Shown piece after piece: positions 56,331 through 64,000 of a stretch of 64,000 nt of DNA (position 1 is the stretch's first letter; the number at the start of each line of letters is the position of its first letter). The notes beneath the pieces are model-generated. The model had not been told where the DNA came from. It ran no database searches and saw only the letters and a program-made list of their open reading frames with translations. The position numbers and the translations under genes were made by a program. The stretch is from Adiantum capillus-veneris (taxonomy: Eukaryota; Streptophyta; Polypodiopsida; Polypodiales; Pteridaceae), in NCBI GenBank assembly GCA_014529385.2, contig CM043942.1, positions 8,616,001-8,680,000 on the forward strand, given 5' to 3'.

Positions 56331-57404
56331 AGGCAGTGAGCTTCCTGGTAGGAGCTCAATTCGATGGTCATCATCCCCTCGTTTTGGAGTAAGTCCAAAG
56401 GGATATCATCGATAAAAACATCTTGGAAAATTAGACAAGTCTAACTCTCCTTGATTCCTACCATTTTCATTTGATAAAACATTAGCATCATTTAGAGACT
56501 CTTTAACAAAAATCATGTACGCAAAATCTGAGCTTTTCATTGATTTATCAAAATCAGGTGAATTTACAAGTGGTATAGTACGACCGGGCTCATTAGCATC
56601 TATATACATACTCTTTTTTCTATAGGTGAAGTAGATTCTCCTTTTAGGGAACTTCATGTTGACAACCATGCGGTTGAACCATGGTGCCCCTAGGATGACA
56701 TCCTCATGTTAGAGAGGAGAGATGAAAAAGTCTTCTTTGTCGACGTAGCTTTGGACATGAAGCCTCAACTTCCCAATCAAGGGAGTAACGGAGGCTTGTT
56801 GTCCCTTGAAAGCTCCATCGGCAGTTATAGTATCTCCCATTTTGAAAGCTTGAATGCCCAACTTAGTGGTCAAATCCGTTGATATGAAGTTGTGAGTAGA
56901 GCCAAGGTCAAACAAGATGAAGGCATCATGCTCCTTTGTCTTTCCCCAAGCATAGGAGAGAGGTGATCCTTTGCAATGAGCATCCTCTTTTGGATCTTCG
57001 ATCGTGAAAGCTCTAGGAGCCTCATTGTTGCGGGCATTTCTTTTGGGGCAAGAACGGTAGCCATGTCCTTGTTCCCTACACTTAAACCATTTGTGGTCCT
57101 TCCGAAAAGCTTCTAACTCTTCAGGAGAGAGTTTATTTTTATCTTTGTAAACTCCCTTCTCTTTGGACCGGTTGTTGTTGTTGGTTTTTGTTGTTGTTGT
57201 TGTTTTTTTTTTTTGTTGGTTGTTTTTGTTGTTGTTGTTGTTGCTACTGCTGCTATTGTTGTTGTTGTTGTTGTTGTTGTTGAAGTTTCCTTGGGAAGAG
57301 TTTTGGCAATTGTTCTTCCCCTTTGCATCATTTCGATCTTTGTTTTCCATGGGCTTGGCATTTCTTTTAGCCCCTTCTTGGAAATTGATGTGCAAAGCAA
57401 CCAT
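56331..57404 (-). pseudogene. gypsy-I E zinc knuckle, protease and linker
   Basis: The frame 57404-56709 has MVALHINFQEGAKRNAKP, an Asn/Thr-rich microsatellite-encoded tract, a knuckle WFKCREQGHGYRSCPKRN (about 57060-57110, first two Cys reduced to one) and the aspartic protease ILFDLGSTHNFISTDL (about 56890-56930). The catalytic triad normally DSG is DLG here. A stop at about 56711 splits off 56669-56406, a pro-RT linker with KFPKRRIYFTYRKKSMYID and VKESLNDANVL. Confidence 0.82.
57171..57286 (+). repeat. (TTG)n microsatellite inside gypsy gag
   Basis: Imperfect TTG/GTT triplets encode poly-Asn/Thr on the minus strand between capsid and zinc knuckle. Being triplet-based it does not break the frame. 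Plus-strand Val/Leu-rich frames here are shadows. Confidence 0.9.
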
Positions 57405-58450
57405 AGTGTGGTGGATTACTTCGATGATAGAACATGCCGTTGGGAGTTGTCATACTCGGTCATTTCTTCAGGTAATCAAGCACAGAATTGTTGCTTTTTC
57501 TTGGCAAAGTCTATCTTTTGAAAGATAGTAGCCTTGAGATGTAAATTCCAAAACTTTTCCACATAATTGTGGATAGACTCGTTGGAGAGCAGCTTCAAAC
57601 TCCGCCATTTGGTAAACACTTTGTTCTTTGCATAGTTTCTAAGGAATTGCTTCATGATGGAAACTCGTAGAGTTTTCCATGTCTTTGGGACTTTTTCGTT
57701 TCCACGAAGGCTAGCCCACCATTGACGAGCAGATTTTTGGAAGTGCATAGCTACATGAAATAGCTTGGAGGGCTGTGTGAAGCCCTCGTCTCCAAAGGCC
57801 GAATCAAATTGTTGGATGAAGGCCAATACTTTGTCAGTAGCACCAAAGGTGCCATCATAGGTGAGAAAAGAGATACTCTTCTCTCCCTCTTTGAATTTCT
57901 TGAGCTTTTGAGACCTTTGCCATGCAGGATAAGATTTGCGATGTCCTCTCCTCTTGTATTCTCTAGGAGAATAGTTTTTGCTTTCGTCTAAAGAGGAGGA
58001 AGGTGAAGAAGAAGGAGAAGAGGGTGGTCTCTTTCTTGCCTTTTTCTTCCTTTGTTTCCTCTCTTCCCTTTTGAAGTGATGATCATTTCCAGGCTTGGCA
58101 GGAGTTGGCGATCGTTTAGACCGCCGTCTTTGTGGAGCTACATCTTCAGAGGAACTTAGTAATTTGCTCCTTTCTCGTTCTTTGGATTCCTCCTCTCTTA
58201 TGGGAGAGTCTCTTCTTTTGGGAATCTCATCAAGAGGCCTCCTAAGCTCTCTCTCCTCTTGGAGAGGAAGGGAAATCCCATAAGCACAAAGTTTTTGAGT
58301 AACTTCGGCTTGCAAAGCAGGGTTGCCCATAGCTTGTTGCAACCTAGTAACAAGATAATTGACAAACATGGGGGAACCATCATTAGCACCTTCATGTGCA
58401 AAATCAAAGTTGTCAATATTCATTCTACTCTCTTGATTATTGTCAGCCAT
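57405..58450 (-). pseudogene. gypsy-I E Gag (capsid)
   Basis: The ATG at 58450 gives MADNNQESRMNIDNFDFAHE, an acidic N-terminus, a Ser/Lys/Arg-rich middle (about 58000-58150) and the retrotransposon capsid core with SFLTYDGTFGATDKVLAFI, KLFHVAMHFQKSARQWWASL and YAKNKVFTKWRSLKLLSN. It is open to 57476, about 325 codons. There the frame shifts, and the reading continues toward the zinc knuckle at 57404. Gag assembles the cytoplasmic particle. The start is supported by its position about 390 bp downstream of the PBS and by the similar MADNN start in copia B. Confidence 0.85.
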
Positions 58451-58842
58451 ACTAATTAATCTTATGTATAAATTACTTTGTAATTTGGTACCCTTAAAAA
58501 TCTTAGTCACTACTCTTCTTTACCTTTGAAAATTAGTTCTCGAGCAGCCACACCCGTGGTTTAAACATTGTTGATTGCAAAGACTAGTGGAGAGGGTCTA
58601 ACATTGCTCGGTTGATTATGGTTCATGTTGAGCTTGCTAGTAGCTCAATAATGGTTAAGCCAAAGGAAAGCCCCGAGAGACTCCATAATTAAGACTATAT
58701 TTCCCAACGGTGTACTCGAACTAAGTCCTTCTAAACCAAGATAATAGATCATGTCCCACTTACCCTATTGCAATGAACAGGTCCAACCTTTCATGGAGAA
58801 CTTAAGGACCTCTCTTCTTAAGTAAGAAAAGAGAAACCAATA

Positions 58843-58854
58843 GCTCTGATACCA
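58843..58854 (-). promoter_or_regulatory. tRNA-Met primer-binding site of gypsy E
   Basis: The minus strand reads TGGTATCAGAGC one base after the LTR end ...CCATTACA, a perfect initiator tRNA-Met match. It fixes the LTR end for the whole gypsy-I family. Confidence 0.92.
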
Positions 58855-58855
58855 A

Positions 58856-60086
58856 TGTAATGGAAATGGCCTAAGAACTTTGAGAATAGCGAAATTAAGA
58901 GAACTAGAGTGAGCATTTTTATGAGACTACTTTGATAACATAGAGGGTGAACTTAATTAGCCGTAGCAACATAACCATTATACTTAATTAACTTGGCATG
59001 AACAATACTTTTGCAAGAGAGTGAATTAGAGAACATGACAACAGCTGAGGACTGGATTTACGTGGAGCCAGTCCCCCCTCCAATAGGCTTTTGTATTATA
59101 GATTCTCCCATAAAGAGACACTTGGTACAATACAATCTTTGTGTTCCTTGTGACCTAGGTGATGCAATGAATATGAAAAGCTTCATGCATCAAGAGCATA
59201 ACATAAACTTTGTAAAAGCATTAACCATCCCCGGACTCAGTCCTAAGGCCTCAAACACCTTCGAGGGTGGAGAGAGCTAGCAGGGAATGAGAGTAGGGAA
59301 GAGGAAGACAAAGTAACATACGAGAAAGAGATAGTTCCCCACTTATCATCACTCTTATTACATAGCATAGCATAATAGCATAATGATGATGATGAAGAAG
59401 ATGGAAAGCTTAAGCATTGAAGGATGGCTCTTGGTTGGATTTGCATTCCATAGCCAAGAGTACTGGTGTAGGCTCTCAACTTCTCAACATGCTTGGAGAA
59501 AGAGATGGAGCTCTTGTACTTTGCCAAGCAAGGAATGAGCATGTGCCAGTGTGTGAGAGAGAGAGTATACCCCCCAAGCACACCCCCAGCTTGCTTTGGT
59601 CGACCCCCCCTTGTATCTCATGCTAGAAGTTGGTTGGACCCCTACAAGCCTAGCCAATCACATGCATAGTGTATATCAAGCAGCCATTCTAGCCTTGGGA
59701 CAAGTGTCCCCCTTTCCCCTTTGAGAGAGAGGACTTGATAAATGCATAATCAATTAAATAAATAAGCTAAAAGATTATTGGACCCCTTTAGAGGCCAACC
59801 AATAGGCTTTAGGCACCTTATGAGGGTAACATGGAGAGGAACTTGACATGTGCCCTTGTTGCTTCTTTAGACTAGGCTTGCCTTGTGTGAGGGTGTGTGT
59901 GTTCTCTCTCTTGCCCCGACAATTAGGGCTCCCCCCTCCACCCCCCATGAGTAGGGATTGTGGTTGACTTTGGGAACACCTTAAGCCCCTCAAGCACCTT
60001 AGTCATGGGGCACCTTAAGCACCTTAGTCAGCAAGCACGACAAGCACCTCAAGCTTGGGTCGGTTCCCACCTCAAGCACAGTCCTA
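58856..60086 (-). mobile_element. 5' LTR of gypsy E, clipped
   Basis: It is closely similar to the reverse complement of about 1550-2912 (A1 LTR). It includes the frame 59011-59280, whose conceptual peptide is nearly the same as that of 2757-2488, reflecting recent common ancestry rather than a gene. Homology stops at about 60086 (GCACAGTCCTA), so roughly 270-300 bp of the LTR start (U3) are missing. Confidence 0.85.
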
Positions 60087-60625
60087 GCTATCTCAAGCAC
60101 AGCATTTACCCTCTTTCTCGTGTATAGTTGATCTATCTCAAGCACAGCATTTACCCTCCCATAAACCAATCAACATGTATAGTTCTCGTGTAGCAAGCCA
60201 TTAGCAGAAGGACGAAGTGCTCCAACTCGTTTTTGTTGTTTTCGGCTCTCGAAACAATGTTTTTTGCATATCTCCGTCATACAATGTCGGATACATATGA
60301 TCCAGGAGTCTATGTTAGAGTTTTGGCACATTTTGGACGCGATGGTGATATCCATTTTCTGAAATTATTATCAAAATTACATCAGATACAACAGAAGCAA
60401 GTTTGTGTTGCGTTTTTGGGCCAAAACGGATGTTTTTGGTATATCTCTTATATCCAGACTCAAATATATGTGATCCAAGATTTTGTCCTAGGGTTTTGGC
60501 ACCTTTACAAGGAAAACTTTTCCAGATTCTTACCATGTTCTATGCATATTTGTAGTTTTGCTCTCTGATGGTTTAGTGGTCGAGTGTTTGAGTCCCATTT
60601 TGACATTTTTGTCAACCTTGTATAC
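60087..60625. other. Gene-free stretch with small duplications
   Basis: CTATCTCAAGCACAGCATTT plus ACCCTC occurs twice (about 60088 and 60132). From 60255 two diverged units of roughly 180 bp follow, sharing TTTTTGCATATCTC / TTTTTGGTATATCTC and GGTTTTGGCAC / AGTTTTGGCAC. No coding region is supported. Confidence 0.5.
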
Positions 60626-60957
60626 CATTAGGAAAAATATGAACCCCAAAGGGGCCTTGTAAGAGTAGCCAATTAGATTTCAATCAACAAGAGGACATAA
60701 AAGGGGGGGATAGATAGCCATATCTATGTACCTCAAAACTATATCATGTAACATATCTATGGAAAGAGATCAACAATGGGATCCAAAACACTATTGACCA
60801 CAAATTTGAAGGTCAAATGCTCAAGTTGTGGCCATTCAAAAAAATGCAAAATGTGGTGGACCGTGGGCACAAGCCCATTCTCATTGGTGTAGAGAGTATA
60901 TTCCAAAATCATCTTTGACCCTAAAGGTCCCTTTTGGGGTTCATATTTTCCCTAATG
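60626..60957. mobile_element. MITE-like element (332 bp)
   Basis: It has terminal inverted repeats of about 30 bp with three mismatches: left CATTAGGAAAAATATGAACC plus CCAAAGGGGCCT, right (reverse strand) CATTAGGGAAAATATGAACC plus CCAAAAGGGACCT. The interior is non-coding. A TA duplication would fit if the ends are GGGAAAATATG, but the flanks are palindromic, so the exact ends are uncertain. Confidence 0.7.
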
Positions 60958-61430
60958 CACTCTCGCGGGAGTGAGAGTTGCATATGCTCATGTGGCTACT
61001 GACTTTGCCAGTCACAGGTTTCGCATGTTTTTTGCATATTTTTACAGGCAATTTCTCTTGTGGGATGCGTTTTGAGCTAGTTTGCTCACTACTTGCGTAT
61101 ATGGTTATGCGTTTTACTCTCGGTTGAGTTGTTTGTCCCGGATTATATGCTTGTAGATATAACATATTGTGGAGATGATTTTATGCATATGTGAGCATCC
61201 GTTTGATGCGTTTGATCATGATTTCCATGATTGTGTAGTGATCGAGTTATCTCCCACTTTGTTGCTAGTTTTTTGCATGGTTTATGGTAGAGATTATACT
61301 TGCGTTTTCTGCTTTGTTTAGAGGGGAGACTTTGCTAGTTTTCTCCCAAAAAATTTCACCATAGTTTCTTGACATTCACTTATGCTTGTAGATATGTGTG
61401 ACAGTTTAGAGTCTACAGTGATGACTCACG
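60958..61430. other. Gene-free stretch upstream of copia fragment
   Basis: It possibly holds decayed copia gag, but I cannot support a reading frame. Confidence 0.3.
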
Positions 61431-62340
61431 GTCTCGTAGTTGTCGATATATGCGTTGTTGGCATTGTGGTCACATAGGGGACAATAGGCACCGTTGTTCA
61501 GACGTATGAGACAACAGCAGAGATCTATGCGTGGTGTAGATGAGGTCTCGACACATGCTAGAGCAGTGGCTTCATATGCAAGTGACGATGATATCACGTT
61601 TGCCTTTAGTGTTCCTCCTGATTACATGTTTTTGAGAGGTGACACTTCTCCCCATTGGTTACTAGATGAGGATACAGTTTTCCACATCACACCACATCGT
61701 GAGTGGTTTAGCACCTTCTCTAGTGGGAGCTTTGGTTGTCTACACTTGGCTGATGGTTTGGCGTTTGACATTGCACATGCAGGAGATGTTTTCTTGTCAT
61801 TGCCCAGTGGTGCATCATATACACTATGACATGTGCGCTATGTTTCTCAGCTGAGACAGAGCTTGATCTCAGTGAGATAGTTAGCAGATTGTGGATGACA
61901 GACATTTCTTAAAGAGCACTCTTTTCAGATGCATTGCGGATCATTAGTGATTACCAAAGAAGCCCGCAGTGGCTTGGTATATCCTATGCATGTATCTAAG
62001 GTTCGAAACGGCATAGTCTTGGTTTTGTTGCTGGCATGCTTTGAGCGAGAGATGAGGCGTGTCTCCTTCGCGAGTGAGCTGCACCATGCTCACAAGACAG
62101 AGTATTTAGTTGTACAAGACGTGCCAGAAGACTCTGTAGAGACAGAGGTAGAGCGACAGTGCTCTAATGAGACACAGCAGGTGTTGTCAAGGTCCGTGCA
62201 GGTAGAGGTAGAGCAGGTTTTCTCCCCAAAGACATAGGCAGAGATGACGGACATGGAGTTCTTTGATATGCTCAAGCTAGAGGCTGATGAGTTGGTTCAA
62301 AGACACACAATTTTGCCTATGGGTGAGAGGGACAAAGCCA
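61431..62340 (+). pseudogene. Decayed copia zinc knuckle, protease and pre-integrase
   Basis: The zinc knuckle CWHCGHIGDNRHRC lies at 61456-61497. After a frameshift the protease region WLLDEDTVFHITPHREWFST (about 61657) with SGSFGCLHLADG and LPSGASYTL follows; the catalytic DSG is replaced by DED. It continues through a stop to HVRYVSQLRQSLISV (about 61830) and MHCGSLVITKEARSGLVYPM (61929), typical of the protease to pre-integrase span of copia elements. Beyond about 62040 an acidic stretch (ETEVERQCSNETQQVL, TDMEFFDMLKLEADELVQ) is not typical of copia at this place. It is a different lineage from copia B, C or D. Confidence 0.75.
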
Positions 62341-62344
62341 TTTG

Positions 62345-63260
62345 AGTGTCGACATTGACACATCCATATGTGTAGTACATGCACATAGCACAAGGGAGGC
62401 TAGGACATCCAGGTTTGCACAAATTTTGTTAGCGTTCGGTCATCTCATGTACGACCTACTAGTGTCAAGGCCTGACCTAGTCACTACAGTGGGAGAATTT
62501 ACAAGAGCAAGATGGAGAAAAATAATGAGATCCCCCACCATCGCTGCTATCCATCGACTTCAATTGAGGATATATCCGTGCGCATACTCCTAATTGAGGA
62601 GCCATCACTTTCAGTTGGTTCCCAATATTATATACTGCCTTTGCAAATCCTTGCAAGCTCGAAAAAACCTATGATGGCACCCTTTTCGGGGCGACAAAAA
62701 TGGCACAAAATTGGCCCCCAAAAAAACTGCTCATATCTTGGTTTTTTGGACTCCGATTGTCGATCCGGAAAAGACCGACATGCTCCATAAATCAAGCACT
62801 TTAGATCTAGCACCATCACATACACTTCAAATACTTGTCGCACATGTACACCCAGATGGGGATATGCAAACCAGCTCTACCTCAAACTGCAATATCTTGC
62901 ATCCCGCCAATTAAGGAGCCATTAGGACCATCCTGGTGTACACTTCAAAAAACACATCTTGCTACATAATTTCAGTACTTGGGATCCTCTAATCAGCCAC
63001 CTTTGAAAGGACCTATTGCAAAGCACCTTGGCCTAAATAGCCTCATAAAGCATACACTTTGGCATGCACCACTAGACACCCATGGCACTGCTTTTCCCTC
63101 TTCATAGCATTGGCCAACTTTAGTTGCACCATCATTGCCCAACAACTAGAAGCACGTTTATCAAACCTTGAAAACTGCAAAACTAGAAAGCACTATGAGA
63201 AAACACTAAAAACCGCTACCATTTGTACAAAGTCTTATTCTTGTTTCCTATCGCCTCTTC
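62345..63260. other. Gene-free stretch
   Basis: A weak RLGHPGLHKF-like reading at about 62395-62425 could be a copia pre-integrase scrap. Otherwise nothing recognisable on either strand. Confidence 0.35.
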
Positions 63261-63824
63261 TCAAGCGAATTTTCCAACCCCCTTCATAGTCAAACCACCT
63301 GGGTCAAACACATGTTCATTGACCGAATTCATCCATCTGCAACAACTTCTCATGTTGCTGCAACCAAGCACATATCCAATCATGCATATAAAATGCACAA
63401 AGCATACCTTCACCTCTCTAAGCATCACTCTGCATCCAACCTGCTTCAAATAGAGCACCATAGTGCACACCATCCTGGTCCATATACATACTTCACCGTC
63501 CCTCCCAACCATGTAACATAAAATCTCCTCCAGAGAATATTGTAATCGATGGATAGTCCATTGCACAGCTACACTCGCCGCAAGCATACCATTTGACCAT
63601 GAAGCACATAACTCGTTTGATATCTTAGCTGAAGCCACAAGCTTGGACTCTCCTCTATACACCATAGAAAACATCTGTTTCCCTAGCCATTCCTCCACCA
63701 CAAACTCCTTCACCATCACCAGCTTTGAATTTACCTCCATATCTATAGCACCCTCAATCCCAACATCATCGAGCCCTTCCATAAAAATTGGCCCAAATGA
63801 AGCAATCGTCATTGATTCGTCCAC
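63261..63824 (-). CDS. Unassigned 187-codon ORF
   Basis: The frame is uninterrupted. The reading is MDESMTIASFGPIFMEGLDD, then DMEVNSKLVMVKEFVVEEWL, with a Met/Val/Cys-rich second half (LEEILCYMVGRDGEVCIW, VCFVHFICMIGYVLGC). I recognise no domain. The second half's unusual Met and Cys content suggests it is not a normal globular protein, and the opposite frame (Ser/Thr/Pro-rich) is equally open at places. It may be a chance frame in transposon DNA. Confidence 0.2.
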   Translation of the reverse strand: MDESMTIASFGPIFMEGLDDVGIEGAIDMEVNSKLVMVKEFVVEEWLGKQMFSMVYRGESKLVASAKISNELCASWSNGMLAASVAVQWTIHRLQYSLEEILCYMVGRDGEVCIWTRMVCTMVLYLKQVGCRVMLREVKVCFVHFICMIGYVLGCSNMRSCCRWMNSVNEHVFDPGGLTMKGVGKFA

Positions 63825-63835
63825 TTGTCCTTCTT

Positions 63836-63914
63836 CTATAACCGATGCAGCTTTGTCCCTCTCAGAAAAACTTTGTCTATAACCGATGCATCTTTGTCCC
63901 TCTCAGAAAAACTT
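63836..63914 (+). repeat. 41-bp tandem duplication
   Basis: CTATAACCGATGCA(G/T)C plus TTTGTCCCTCTCAGAAAAAC occurs at 63836 and again at 63877. Confidence 0.9.
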
Positions 63915-64000
63915 CGCACATGTTGCACCATAATAGCACGTTCCACTTCTACTTTCGCAAGCATCGCCATTAGCACAATACCACACAACACTCTCACATG

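Larger units (their letters stand above)
55821..60086 (-). mobile_element. gypsy-I element E, truncated in RT
   Basis: A minus-strand Ty3/gypsy element with 5' LTR, PBS, gag, protease and the first part of RT. It is cut at 55821 within EEHKQHLQ, so the rest of RT, RNase H, integrase and 3' LTR are missing. The LTR is also clipped at about 60086. It is the same family as copies A1 and A2. Confidence 0.9.

Noticed and set aside
55821-60086. Endogenous pararetrovirus origin of the gypsy-like sequences
   Set aside because: The gypsy-I copies have LTRs, tRNA-Met PBS at the LTR border, integrase and chromodomain; no movement-protein or coat-protein pattern is seen.

Overview
The window is repetitive plant DNA with no rRNA or tRNA gene and no host gene I can call intact. 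Ty3/gypsy chromodomain polyproteins, Ty1/copia polyproteins, primer-binding sites matching plant initiator tRNA-Met (TGGTATCAGAGC type), an Athila/Tat-style PBS (TGGCGCC...GGGGA) and deeply nested insertions all point to a land plant with a large, retrotransposon-rich genome. The sequence alone does not separate fern, lycophyte, gymnosperm or angiosperm.

Layout. 1-2912: 3' end and LTR of a Ty3/gypsy element ('gypsy-I', copy A1). 2913-3150: sliver of a second gypsy family ('gypsy-II'). 3151-10355: an unusual composite with a foldback, a decayed transposase-like gene (+, 3917-5699) and, convergent to it, a decayed multi-exon gene (-, 10355-6482) encoding a coiled coil, a RING-like zinc finger, a Lys/Glu-rich linker and an FCP1/NIF-like phosphatase domain; its non-coding parts are full of a degenerate TACCAAA word. 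11104-11560: old gypsy-I-like LTR piece. About 11940-16380: LTR tail, PBS and a coding-free interior of a Tat/Athila-like element (LARD-like) with seven near-palindromic 18-mers about 275 bp apart, interrupted by a 1339-bp TTAA-flanked element whose ends resemble piggyBac. 16412-17480: a 126-codon orphan ORF between direct repeats. 17640-28264: head-to-tail array of four broken gypsy-II pol units on the minus strand. 28265-33128: gypsy-II gag fused to gypsy-I pol (copy A2, +), the integrase split by a 760-bp DNA element with an 8-bp target duplication; 33481-35122 is its LTR. 35123-41364: mostly gene-free, with small repeat families, a gag-like exon and an LTR fragment.

41365-55820 is a nested copia cluster: copia B (-, 227-bp LTRs, TSD TTGGC), a related RNase H fragment, copia C (-, same family) inserted in that fragment, and copia D (+, uninterrupted 1288-aa polyprotein, TSD AGTCC) inserted in C. 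55821-60086 is a minus-strand gypsy-I element (E) cut off inside RT. 60626-60957 is a MITE-like element, 61431-62340 a decayed copia gag/protease, and 63261-63824 an unassigned ORF.

Order of events that the sequence supports: copia D is younger than C; the RNase H fragment is older than C; the TTAA element postdates the palindrome-bearing array, because removing it restores the spacing; the gypsy-II units multiplied as already broken DNA. The main candidates for undescribed biology are the TTAA/piggyBac-like element, the periodic palindromes and the transposase-like/FCP1-like convergent pair.
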